Source: Caldithrix sp. (GTDB taxonomy: Bacteria > Calditrichota > Calditrichia > Calditrichales > Calditrichaceae). Taken from it: a DNA stretch of 35,623 nucleotides. Positions 1 through 8,095 of the stretch are shown piece by piece. The notes beneath the pieces were generated by a model. The model saw only the letters and a program-made list of their open reading frames with translations, ran no database searches and was not told the DNA's origin. The position numbers and the translations under genes were made by a program. Within the stretch, counting starts at the first letter, position 1. Each line of letters begins with the position of its first letter. The stretch covers positions 1 through 35,623 of the forward strand of contig WJIP01000185.1 of the NCBI GenBank assembly GCA_014730185.1, written 5' to 3'.

Positions 1-1251
1 CGATACGGTTATATGCCCTACCCGGCAATCGCGGAAAAGCAGTTTATTCTCTCCGCTGGCTGTACTCAGTACATGGATATCCCGAAATAGTTTATTGTTA
101 TTGGTGGTGTAAAACAAAAGACGATTGCGACGGTCGAAGGCTGTGGAAGCAATGCCCACCATACTGGGGGAGGGCAGAGAACCTATTTTCTGGTAGGTTT
201 TACTTTTTAGATCAAATCGTACCAGTTTGGTAAGTTGATGGGGTCGGTGAAAGCCGAAAATAAGCGCATTCCGGTCCGGTTCATGATAAGCCTTGGTCAC
301 CCATCCCAAAGGTTGATCCGTAAGCGGGTACATTTCCGTCAATGGTTCGCTCTTAAGGATGTTGATATTGGATCCCTGAAAGGCCTTCTCATTGGCTATG
401 AAGTTGGTCCACGCTGTCTGCAAGCTTGTTTTGAATACCCTCTTGAACTTTTGTTCAAAATGCAGATATTCGTATGAATTGCGTACCCGAAACCACTCGA
501 CCAGCTTATCCGAGCCATAATGATGAGCAAGATAGGCGCTGAAACGGGCGCCATATAAGTAGAACAGGGTTTGCAGTAAAAAGGAATTATGACTGGTTTT
601 GGCTTCCAGATACCGGGGAGTCGGGAAATCACGGTTTTCGAAAACCATAGAACGGTAATACATCTCATCAAAATTACCCAGCACACGCCCAAAACCGCCG
701 CTCAACCAAGTCTCCATAAAAATAGCAATGGATTCCTGATGCCAGCGCGGTGAATAGCGCTGGGTATTGGTCAGATGACTATACAAAACGGTAAGCGGCT
801 GCGCTTTTTCCGGCGGCACTTTGGAAAATAGTGATCGGTTGAATGTTTCCACCCGGCCGGCCTGATCGTTTACGATGACATGCACCAGTTCATGGCTGAT
901 GATCCACTGGATACGACCGTTAAAGGGCATGGTTTCGTAACTGAGTTGTAAAGGAGCGATTTCCAAACGGATAAAATTTTGTGGAAGGGTAGTGGTTCCT
1001 GCTTTACCGTAATCGCTGAAATCATAAGTGTTGATGATTATTTTTTCACTTGGGGTGTAGTCGAAGAGTTGGCTTAGTGGCTTGAACGCTTTTTCTGCCG
1101 CATCCAGGATTTGGGGCACTAATACGGCGTGCTCGGCACGATAAACCACTTTAAAGTGCCTGCTTTCGCTTTCAAACCAGTCCCGGGCCCGGGCAGGATG
1201 CAAGAGCAGGATTAATAAGACAACAATGGGTAAAAGGGTCCGCAAGCGCAT
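1..1251 (-). CDS. Secreted HExxH zinc metallopeptidase with propeller-like C-terminus (3' end outside window)
   Basis: An uninterrupted minus-strand reading frame of 417 codons starts at ATG 1251 and runs off the left edge, so the C-terminus is missing. The N-terminus (MRLRTLLPIVVLLILLLHPA) is a signal peptide, so the protein is exported. The zinc-binding motif HELVH lies at about residues 127-131, and a downstream WHQESIAIF segment at about 172-180 supplies the likely third ligand glutamate. This pattern fits gluzincins of the peptidase MA/M1-like group. The last ~110 visible residues contain short strand-turn stretches (for example 'RNALIFGF', 'RNRLLFYTTNN') that resemble TolB/WD-type beta-propeller blades; this is inference. 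A terminator-like hairpin separates it from the repeat-protein gene upstream, so it probably has its own promoter. Substrate cannot be told. Confidence 0.8.
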   Translation of the reverse strand, partial: MRLRTLLPIVVLLILLLHPARARDWFESESRHFKVVYRAEHAVLVPQILDAAEKAFKPLSQLFDYTPSEKIIINTYDFSDYGKAGTTTLPQNFIRLEIAPLQLSYETMPFNGRIQWIISHELVHVIVNDQAGRVETFNRSLFSKVPPEKAQPLTVLYSHLTNTQRYSPRWHQESIAIFMETWLSGGFGRVLGNFDEMYYRSMVFENRDFPTPRYLEAKTSHNSFLLQTLFYLYGARFSAYLAHHYGSDKLVEWFRVRNSYEYLHFEQKFKRVFKTSLQTAWTNFIANEKAFQGSNINILKSEPLTEMYPLTDQPLGWVTKAYHEPDRNALIFGFHRPHQLTKLVRFDLKSKTYQKIGSLPSPSMVGIASTAFDRRNRLLFYTTNNNKLFRDIHVLSTASGENKLLFRDCRVGHITVS

Positions 1252-1270
1252 GTGGTTGTTATTATTTTTG

Positions 1271-1310
1271 TTTTAAAAGAAAGCCCTCATTCTGTTGAAC
1301 AAGGGCTTTG
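1271..1310 (-). terminator. Rho-independent terminator of the 18-residue-repeat gene
   Basis: An 8-bp perfect stem (AAAGCCCT at 1280-1287 with AGGGCTTT at 1302-1309) has a 14-base loop. On the minus strand it is followed by a run of T (complement of 1275-1278). It sits about 45 bases past the stop of the gene ending at 1356 and just upstream of the peptidase start at 1251. Confidence 0.6.
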
Positions 1311-1355
1311 TGTAATTAGAAACTAATGTACTGAAAAAATATTTTTTTTGAAAAT

Positions 1356-1904
1356 CTATTCAGCACTTATTCCGAACTGACCGATAATTGCCGCATTGCG
1401 ACCGTAAGCCACGGCATAGCGGCTGCCGAGTTCTTCAATCTGTGCGGCGTTGCGACCATAGGCTACCGCATAACGGCTGCCGAGTTCTTCAATCTGTGCG
1501 GCATTGCGACCGTAAGCTACAGCGTAGCGACTACCCAGCTCTTCGATCTGTGCGGCGTTGCGGCCGTAAGCCACGGCATAGCGACTACCCAGCTCTTCAA
1601 TCTGTGCGGCATTGTTGGCGAGGCCGAGGGCATAGCGCGAGCCTAATGCTTCTAATACAGCTGCATTGTTGTCGTATCCCAGGGCATAACGGCTGCCAAG
1701 CATGTTAATCTGTCTGCCATTGGTGTAAACGGCTGACGGACGGATACCCAGTGTGTGTGTTGCATCTTCCACAGACGCCATCTGATCAGTGGATGATGCG
1801 ATCACCCGAAATCGATCCGCCTTATCCACATTGGCAGGCGCCTGAGCGAAAGCACCGTTCATCAAGAGCGCTGCTGCAAAAAGAAGAAGCAAGAAATGTT
1901 TCAT
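1356..1904 (-). CDS. Small secreted protein made of 18-residue tandem repeats
   Basis: This 182-residue protein has a signal peptide (about residues 1-20, cut after AFA). After a short unique segment it carries about six tandem 18-residue units. The consensus is QIEELGSRYAVAYGRNAA. The first two units are divergent (ALGYDNN, ALGLANN) and the last four are identical in protein. The LGSRYA core occurs in every unit. The tail is GQFGISAE with no membrane anchor or sorting domain. A strong ribosome site (GGGAGG, six bases before the ATG) supports the start. I do not recognise a family. The repeat could be a solenoid coil or a surface/matrix polymer; 18 residues also equals five alpha-helical turns, but the Gly-Ser step argues against a continuous helix. 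Confidence 0.8.
   Translation of the reverse strand: MKHFLLLLFAAALLMNGAFAQAPANVDKADRFRVIASSTDQMASVEDATHTLGIRPSAVYTNGRQINMLGSRYALGYDNNAAVLEALGSRYALGLANNAAQIEELGSRYAVAYGRNAAQIEELGSRYAVAYGRNAAQIEELGSRYAVAYGRNAAQIEELGSRYAVAYGRNAAIIGQFGISAE
1393..1734 (-). repeat. 54-bp coding tandem repeats
   Basis: Units begin at 1393, 1447, 1501, 1555, 1609, 1663 and 1717 (the last partial and degenerate), an exact 54-bp period. Adjacent copies among the four best differ at about six or more positions, and these differences are synonymous. Confidence 0.9.
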
Positions 1905-1918
1905 GAGTTCCTCCCATG

Positions 1919-1958
1919 TTAATTAAAGTTCTGACCTGATTCACATCCCTTTAATTAA
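1919..1958. promoter_or_regulatory. 10-bp perfect inverted repeat upstream of the repeat-protein gene
   Basis: TTAATTAAAG at 1919-1928 pairs perfectly with CTTTAATTAA at 1949-1958 across a 20-base spacer. It lies directly upstream of the ribosome site of the gene starting at 1904. It could be an operator dyad or a weak 5'-leader hairpin. The function is inferred from position only. Confidence 0.4.
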
Positions 1959-2224
1959 TGCAGAAGTTCCCTCTTCTTTCAGGTCGTTGGTTTTATTTAG
2001 GTCGTTTACTACTATATGTCGGAGAAAGGCCTCAAAAAGTCACATTTTTTGAAATTTTTTTTGCATTAATTTGATGAATTATACATAAATGATTGAAAAT
2101 ACTACATTTGAAAAGGATAAAATTTTCTGGAATTTATAAAAAGATTCACTGAATTATAAATGTATTTAATAAAGTTACATCACAAACCGAATCTGATGTT
2201 CTTTTGGTTGAATCTACTTTCAAA
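1959..2224. other. AT-rich divergent intergenic region
   Basis: This is part of the ~430-base gap between the divergent genes starting at 1904 and 2336. It is strongly AT-rich with T and A tracts around 2043-2070 and must hold promoters for both directions. I could not assign a confident -35/-10 pair, and no small gene or RNA is visible. Confidence 0.4.
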
Positions 2225-2309
2225 AATGAATTTAGAGATAATGATGAAAATTCATTAACTTGCCGCTATTACGTAACATTTTAATTGACCTGACGTAGAT
2301 AATAGCAAG
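2225..2309 (+). promoter_or_regulatory. Two dyads in the leader of the envelope operon
   Basis: First dyad: AATGAATTT (2225-2233) and AAATTCATT (2248-2256), a perfect 9-bp inverted repeat. Second dyad: GCTATTACGT (2265-2274) pairs with ACGTA...AATAGC (2293-2306) with a small bulge, extended loosely by CTTG/CAAG. Both lie within 110 bases upstream of the ATG at 2336. They may be an operator and a leader hairpin. Confidence 0.4.
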
Positions 2310-2335
2310 CTTAAAGGGTAATTACGGAGGATTCG

Positions 2336-3955
2336 ATGAAAAGCACTATAAACTTGCTCATAATAATTTTCTGCATAAGCACCCCGCTCCCCATATTCGG
2401 GCAATGGAATGATGATTACGATGATATTTCGGCAAAGGAAATTGAGAAGCGGGCCTATGAAAAATATATTCAGGATAAAAATAAAAGCGATTTCCGATTT
2501 TATAATGATAAAAGTATCCATTCAAAAGAAATTATAGATGGCAATGTGATCGTCCTGGAAGGCGATTTAAATATTAGTGGTCAGATTAATGGTGATGTGC
2601 TGGTCGTCCGTGGCGATGTCAATATCCACGCAGATGCGGTGGTTAATGGCGATGTGATCAGTATTAACGGAAAAATTTACCAGGATCGTCAGAGTCTGGT
2701 AAATGGAAATCAAATTGAGACACGGGCCCGCAACCTCTATGCTAAAAAAGAATTGAGTTATTACGATGAAGACCGGGAAAGTAAATGGGGGAAGGTTAAT
2801 AGAAGATATTACGAATCTTACAGCACTTTGAATTTAAGCAGGCTTGATGAATCCATACTTTTCAGGTATAATCGGGTTCAGGGTTTATTTCTTGGCTTAA
2901 CTTTTCCTAAAAATATCGGTGGTAAACACAATATTTTTTCCCTGCATGGCTTTGGGGGATATGGTTTTCAGGATAATAAGTGGCGTTATCTTATCGGTAT
3001 CGATCGATGGTTGTTTAACCAAAAGAAATATCGCTTTGAAATCGGTGCCAAAGCCTATGACCTGACCGATACTAAAGATAACTGGAAAATTAACCCGCTG
3101 GAGAACAGCTTGGCTGCTCTGTTGATCCATGAGGATTTTCAGGATTATTATCGTCGTAATGGATATGAAATCCATGCCACTCAAAACATTTCCATTTTTT
3201 TCAAAGGAACGATTGCTTACCGCAATGATGATTATCATAGTGTGCAAAAAAATACTGACTGGGCTATTTTCGGCGGCAAGAAAAAGTTTGCTGAAAATCC
3301 GGCTATACCGGAAGGGAATATGCGCAGTATTTATGGTGAACTCTATTGGGATAACCGGGATAATAAAGAATTACCCAAAAGAGGCTGGTATGGCAAATTG
3401 ACCGGCGAAACTTCGAATAGCGGCCTGGATAGTGATTATTCCTTTAATAAGTATGTTTTTGAATTGCGGGGATACCAGAAACTGGGACACTATGAGAGGT
3501 TGGATTTCAGAATCAAAGCCGGTTCAGCCGAAGGGGATCTACCTTTACAAAAGTCTTACGAATTGGGTGGTATAAGTACACTTAGAGGGTATGATTATAA
3601 AGAGTTCAGCTATGTAGTTGATGAGGATGGACAGATTAAAACACGGGATCGCATGTTGCTGGCCAATATCGAGTATAATATAAATCCCCGGATTTTGAAT
3701 ACAAGTTTCTTGTTTTTTGATGATGTTCGGTATATGTTGTTTTTTGATGCAGGCAGTGCCTGGAGCCGGACCAATGTGAGCGCTAAAGATAAGTGGAATG
3801 CCGGTTTTTCTCACTTAACCTGGTCAGACATTAAAAGCGATTTTGGTGTTGCACTTGTATCCTGGTCAGGACGAGCTCGATTGAGTATTGCCAAAAGACT
3901 TGATACAGGAAAAGATCCAATCCGGGTAACTTTTAGGATAAGTAAACCTTTTTAG
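2336..3955 (+). CDS. Outer-membrane beta-barrel protein (Omp85/surface-antigen-like) with bactofilin-like solenoid
   Basis: This 539-residue protein has a signal peptide (about 1-22). Residues ~66-115 are a short beta-solenoid of the polymer-forming (bactofilin) type with repeats such as 'INGDVLVVRGDVNI' and 'VNGDVISINGKI'. The remainder is rich in alternating aromatic strands and carries the 'GGISTLRGY' signature at about 409-417, typical of the barrel of Omp85/ShlB/surface-antigen proteins. It ends in a C-terminal phenylalanine (ISKPF), as outer-membrane barrels often do. GGAGG five bases before the ATG supports the start. It is first in a probable four-frame operon to 6559. No POTRA domains are evident, so a BamA-type assembly role is unlikely. 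A structural or tethering role of the solenoid is inference. Confidence 0.75.
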   Translation: MKSTINLLIIIFCISTPLPIFGQWNDDYDDISAKEIEKRAYEKYIQDKNKSDFRFYNDKSIHSKEIIDGNVIVLEGDLNISGQINGDVLVVRGDVNIHADAVVNGDVISINGKIYQDRQSLVNGNQIETRARNLYAKKELSYYDEDRESKWGKVNRRYYESYSTLNLSRLDESILFRYNRVQGLFLGLTFPKNIGGKHNIFSLHGFGGYGFQDNKWRYLIGIDRWLFNQKKYRFEIGAKAYDLTDTKDNWKINPLENSLAALLIHEDFQDYYRRNGYEIHATQNISIFFKGTIAYRNDDYHSVQKNTDWAIFGGKKKFAENPAIPEGNMRSIYGELYWDNRDNKELPKRGWYGKLTGETSNSGLDSDYSFNKYVFELRGYQKLGHYERLDFRIKAGSAEGDLPLQKSYELGGISTLRGYDYKEFSYVVDEDGQIKTRDRMLLANIEYNINPRILNTSFLFFDDVRYMLFFDAGSAWSRTNVSAKDKWNAGFSHLTWSDIKSDFGVALVSWSGRARLSIAKRLDTGKDPIRVTFRISKPF

Positions 3956-3971
3956 AAATGCAGGAAGCATT

Positions 3972-5731
3972 ATGAGAAACAATATTAAAAGTATCGCGGT
4001 TTTTGTCCTCATAAATATACTGCTCATCGGAGTTGGCCAACGAGCATATTCAGGGGATAAAACATTGAAGCTGCGTCACTTAACTTATGGACAAATTCAT
4101 TATGCCGGATTTGCCTCAACCAACCTACAAGTTTACAAATTGAAGCGACAGGAGCGGGAAGCGACAAGTGGATCAGGCGTTTACATAACCATTGGCTGGA
4201 CAAGTATAATCAGTATGCTTATGCCTGGATTTTGAATGCCGAAACTAGAGAATTGGTCTGGCGTATGGATATCGATAATACCGAAGAAGCCAGGTGGCAA
4301 AAATGGATGCGACAGTTTAATGGTGAAGTCAAATTGAATGAAGGTACTTATGAGGTCTATTTTTCCACAGTAAGACCTCAGTATTTTTCCTTTGAAGATG
4401 AGTTTTTCAGTATTGACAAATTGTTAAAAAAATTGCTTGGTGAAGAAGAAGATTGGCGGGATCAATCGGATAAGTGGCATATAACCATCAAAGGTGTGGA
4501 TGAAGTATATGAGGAAAGTGATGTTAGAAAATTTGTTCGGGCTAAAAAGCAGGCAGCTATCGCTGACCTGACAATGGCAGAAGATGATGCTAACTTGAAG
4601 GAGGGTTTTACATTAACCCAACAACTGGAAATTGACCTTTATGGTATTGGTGAAGGTTTTAAAGGTAAAATGTATGATTACGGATGGATGATAAATGCCA
4701 AAACCCGGGAAAAAGTATGGGAAATGAATGAAGGCCATTCGGAATACGCCGGGGGAGCCGTTAAGAACCGTCTGTTTAAGGATAGACTTAATCTGGCTGC
4801 AGGATCATATTTGATTTATTTTAAAACAGATGATAGCCACAGTACCGAGAGCTGGAATGCCAATCCGCCTTATGATCCTATGTTCTGGGGCATTATGGTT
4901 TCAGCCGCTGATAAAGATATCGATCCCGGCAGTATCCGCAAATATGAAATTGAAGAAGAGAAACCTCTCGTTAGCATCAACCGTGTCGGTGATTATGCTT
5001 ATAAAGAGGAAGCATTTAAATTAAAACAACGGGCAAAAATTCGAATAGAAGCACTGGGCGAGGGCATATCAGGTGATATGTATGATTTTGGATGGATAAC
5101 CAAAGCCAACACAGGTGAAATTGTCTGGAAGATGCGGTATTACTCTACCAAACATGCTGGCGGTGCATCAAAAAACCGTTTGTTTGACGATGTCATCATA
5201 TTGGATGAAGGCAATTATATCCTCCATTACCAATCGGATGATTCACATTCTTTTGAAGATTGGAATCAATCACCTCCACAGAATCCGGATAGATGGGGTA
5301 TATCAGTTTACCCTATTGGAAATTCCGATGTCTATGAGACGTTGAAAAGTGCTGAGATTAATAACAACCAGATAATCGCTCAATTAACCCGTGTAGGCAA
5401 CGATGAATATTTACGTAAACAATTTCGGATTGATCAGCCTATTCGGGTACGGATCTATGCAATAGGAGAAGGCGACTGGGATGAAATGTATGACTATGGA
5501 TGGTTAAAAAATGTGGATTCGGGTAACATTGTGTGGAAAATGCGTTACAGAGAAACCCGCAATGCCGGCGGCGCGGAAAAAAACCGTATGATCAATACGA
5601 CAATCCATTTGCGTCCCGGAGTGTATCGCATTCATTATAGATCCGATGACAGCCACTCTTTCAATAATTGGAACAGTCCGCCCCCATACGATCAACAAAA
5701 TTGGGGGATAACAATCTATCGTATACCTTAA
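3972..5731 (+). pseudogene. Secreted protein of four ~136-residue repeats, split by an apparent -1 frameshift near 4115-4122
   Basis: Two overlapping frames form one gene. Frame A (3972-4235) gives a signal peptide (MRNNIKSIAVFVLINILLIG) and the start of the first repeat. Frame B is open from 4061 to 5731 and carries the rest. Aligning to the later repeats (pattern F, nine residues, IEA/IDL/IRIY, then G.GEG) shows that repeat 1 reads 'GFAST' in frame A then 'QPTSLQIEATGAG' in frame B, placing the shift at about 4115-4122. The repeats share YDYGW, (I/K)VW(K/E)M, AGGA.KNR, SDDSHSFE.WN..PP and WGI.VY motifs; the YDYGW sites at 4673, 5081 and 5489 are exactly 408 bases apart. I know no named family. 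The shift may be a sequencing error, a real mutation or programmed. Because frame B shows no other decay, error or recent change is most likely. Confidence 0.7.
4210..5728 (+). repeat. Four tandem protein repeats (YDYGW / DDSHS domain)
   Basis: Copies centre on YxYxW motifs at 4214, 4673, 5081 and 5489. Copies 2 to 4 have an exact 136-residue period; copy 1 is 153 residues from copy 2 and is the most divergent (YAYAW, with no DDSHS motif). Confidence 0.8.
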
Positions 5732-5752
5732 ATTTATTGGAAAGGAATAGGT

Positions 5753-6559
5753 ATGAAACATTCCGGTAGAATCTTTTTATGGTCGGTAGCAATATGTGTA
5801 TTTGTTTCACAAAGCATTTTTGCGGTCACCCAAGAAGAAACCTTGGAAAAACGCATTCAGATCGATAATCAAAAAGCCCTGCAATTAAAAAATATTAACG
5901 GCAATATAGAAATAAACAGCTGGGATCGCCCGGAAATCGAGATTTTAGCGTTTAAAAAAGCACACGGCAGTTCTGAGCGTAAAGTGAAACGTTTGCTTCA
6001 GGAAATCGAAATAACAATTGATCGGTCAGGCGAAACAATTATCGTAGAAACCCTCTTACCCCATCAAAAAGAAGAATCAAGAGGTTTTTTTTCAGCTCTA
6101 TTCAACATCGGAGATTATGGCACTGCTGTTCGTTTTGAATTAAAGGTGCCCTCCCAATTTGATTTAAAAATTGCTTCAACCAATGGAAATCTTGAGATAT
6201 CAGGTTGTCAGGGGCAACATGATTTTTCCACAACCAATGGAAATATCTCTGCGAAAGCTCTCAAGGGTGAAGTTGATTGTCAGTCAACCAATGGGCGCAT
6301 AGAGGCTGAGTTGCTTGAATTCAATAATGGGGCCTCCATTGATTGTAAAACCACTAATGGATCCATTTATTTAACATTGCCTGCTGATGTACGTGCGGAT
6401 GTTAATGCAAAAACTACCAATGGAAGTATTGATCTGGCATATCCAGAAAAAGTAATTCATGATCAATCAAGAAATAGCATCAAGGCTTCGATTAATGGTG
6501 GTGGGCCGCTTATCTGGTTAAAAACAACCAACGGTAATATCAATATTGCATCATTATAA
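5753..6559 (+). CDS. DUF4097-type secreted beta-solenoid protein
   Basis: This 268-residue protein has a signal peptide (about 1-25, ending FA) and a body of short strand repeats punctuated by 'TTNG' or 'STNG' (about residues 142, 161, 179, 203, 223 and 262). This pattern is typical of the DUF4097/GIN-like adhesin-fold family found widely in FCB envelopes; biochemical roles are mostly unknown. It begins 22 bases after the preceding gene with a GGAAAGGA ribosome site, and is the last gene before a strong terminator, so it closes the operon started at 2336. The shared context with a barrel protein and a secreted repeat protein suggests a cell-envelope function. Confidence 0.75.
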   Translation: MKHSGRIFLWSVAICVFVSQSIFAVTQEETLEKRIQIDNQKALQLKNINGNIEINSWDRPEIEILAFKKAHGSSERKVKRLLQEIEITIDRSGETIIVETLLPHQKEESRGFFSALFNIGDYGTAVRFELKVPSQFDLKIASTNGNLEISGCQGQHDFSTTNGNISAKALKGEVDCQSTNGRIEAELLEFNNGASIDCKTTNGSIYLTLPADVRADVNAKTTNGSIDLAYPEKVIHDQSRNSIKASINGGGPLIWLKTTNGNINIASL

Positions 6560-6651
6560 TTCAGTTATCACTGCTAATAAAAAGCCCTGGAATTTATCGA
6601 GAGCTCTTTCAGGCTTTCGGGAAGATTAGGGGTATCTTCAAATGAATAATC

Positions 6652-6680
6652 AACCTTCTACCGTTTGGTAGAAGGTTTTT
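6652..6680 (+). terminator. Strong rho-independent terminator of the envelope operon
   Basis: An 11-bp perfect stem (AACCTTCTACC at 6652-6662, GGTAGAAGGTT at 6667-6677) has a GTTT tetraloop and a following T run. A weaker interrupted hairpin lies just upstream (AAAGCCCTG near 6581 with CAGGCTTT near 6610). Confidence 0.8.
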
Positions 6681-6833
6681 CACATCAATTCTTTCACCTA
6701 ACTCCAATAAAAATAAGATATTCTTCATATTAATTCATCGAATTCGTGGTTGCCAATATTCCAAATAGATTGTAAATTTGATCTTATTCGATTACAGCTG
6801 TACTACTTTACTTAAAATACAAGGAATCATATT

Positions 6834-8039
6834 ATGAAAACACAGGATTATATCGAATTGGAAAACCGCTACGGCGCCCACAATTATCATCCACTGGATG
6901 TGGTTATCTCCAAAGCGGATGGCGTTTGGGTGGAAGATGTCGATGGTAAGAAGTATATGGATTTTCTGGCGGCTTATTCTGCAGTTAATCAGGGACATTG
7001 CCATCCCCGTATTTATAAAGCAATGGCGGAGCAGGCGAAACGTGTTACGCTTACATCTCGGGCTTTCCGGAACGATCAATTGGGGCGTTTTTATGAAAAA
7101 GTTAATGAAATAACCGGATTGGAAATGGTATTGCCCATGAATACTGGGGCCGAAGCTGTGGAAACGGCTATAAAGGCCAGCCGAAAATGGGGCGAAAAAG
7201 TAAAAAACGTACCCGCCAGTCAAAGCGAAATAATTGTTTGTGATAATAATTTTCATGGCAGAACAACCACCATCATAAGTTTTGCCACCGAACAACAATA
7301 CCGAGAAGGATTTGGCCCGTATACACCCGGATTCAAATCCATACCGTTTGGCGATGCCGATGCCCTTGCTGATGCTGTTTCAGCCAATACGGTGGCGTTT
7401 TTGGTTGAACCTATCCAGGGTGAAGGGGGCATCATAATACCGGAAGATGGGTTCCTGAAAAAAGCCCAGGATATTTGTCACAAAAATAATATACTTTTAA
7501 TAACCGATGAGATCCAATCCGGCCTGGGACGTACCGGCAAAATGTTTGCTTATCAGCATGAGGACGGAGTTCAACCCGATGGTATAATTATGGGTAAAGC
7601 CCTGTCCGGGGGGTTTTATCCGGTATCAGCGGTGGCCTCCCGCAAAGAATTACTGGGTGTATTTAAACCGGGTGATCATGGCAGCACTTTTGGCGGTAAT
7701 CCGCTGGCAGCTGCTGTGGCTGTTGAAGCACTTAATGTTTTACAGGATGAAAATCTTGTGGAAAAATCGGCGGAACTGGGCAGTTCCTTTCATTCCCGAC
7801 TGAATACCATTAAAAGCGATTATATCAAAGAAATAAGAGGGCGGGGCTTATGGTACGGTATTGAACTTCATCCCCGGGCCGGTCGCGCCCGGAAGTTTAC
7901 GGAGGAACTGAAAAATAGGGGCTTATTGTGTAAAGGAACGCACGAGCATACCTTGCGTCTGGCTCCACCCCTTATTATACAAAAAGACGAACTGGATTGG
8001 GCTTTTGATAGAATTGAAAGTGTACTTAGCACCCAGTAA
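6834..8039 (+). CDS. rocD: Ornithine aminotransferase (ornithine-oxoacid transaminase)
   Basis: This 401-residue PLP class III aminotransferase transfers the delta-amino group of ornithine to 2-oxoglutarate, giving glutamate-5-semialdehyde and glutamate in arginine/ornithine catabolism or proline synthesis. The N-terminus ('RYGAHNYHPLDVV') is characteristic of ornithine aminotransferases. 'NTGAEAVETAIKASRKWG' follows at about 103-120, the cofactor aspartate lies in 'LLITDEIQSGLGRTG', and the Schiff-base lysine is K255 in 'MGKALSGGFYP'. Length is typical for the bacterial family. The ATG has an AAGGAA ribosome site. It is monocistronic between a terminator at 6652 and the shared one at 8054. 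The convergent neighbour is an acidic amino acid symporter, a plausible partner through glutamate. Cytosolic. Confidence 0.93.
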   Translation: MKTQDYIELENRYGAHNYHPLDVVISKADGVWVEDVDGKKYMDFLAAYSAVNQGHCHPRIYKAMAEQAKRVTLTSRAFRNDQLGRFYEKVNEITGLEMVLPMNTGAEAVETAIKASRKWGEKVKNVPASQSEIIVCDNNFHGRTTTIISFATEQQYREGFGPYTPGFKSIPFGDADALADAVSANTVAFLVEPIQGEGGIIIPEDGFLKKAQDICHKNNILLITDEIQSGLGRTGKMFAYQHEDGVQPDGIIMGKALSGGFYPVSAVASRKELLGVFKPGDHGSTFGGNPLAAAVAVEALNVLQDENLVEKSAELGSSFHSRLNTIKSDYIKEIRGRGLWYGIELHPRAGRARKFTEELKNRGLLCKGTHEHTLRLAPPLIIQKDELDWAFDRIESVLSTQ

Positions 8040-8053
8040 TGAATGGTTACCCT

Positions 8054-8095
8054 GAAATAACGACATGGTTGCAGTAAAAAACATGTCGTTATTTC
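8054..8095. terminator. Bidirectional terminator shared by rocD and the symporter
   Basis: A 14-bp perfect stem (GAAATAACGACATG at 8054-8067, CATGTCGTTATTTC at 8082-8095) has a 14-base loop. The right arm contains the stop codon of the minus-strand gene (8089-8091), so coding end and terminator coincide. Confidence 0.75.

Noticed and set aside
235-477. Plus-strand open frame inside the peptidase
   Set aside because: The minus-strand frame through this stretch has a complete HExxH domain and signal peptide; the plus frame has no recognisable feature.
1388-1708. Plus-strand open frame of 106 codons across the repeats
   Set aside because: It is antisense to the repeat protein, has no ribosome site or signal peptide, and its repetitive content simply mirrors the real gene.
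1393-1734. 54-bp direct repeats that could be mistaken for a CRISPR array or satellite
   Set aside because: There are no spacers; the units abut and encode an in-frame secreted repeat protein.
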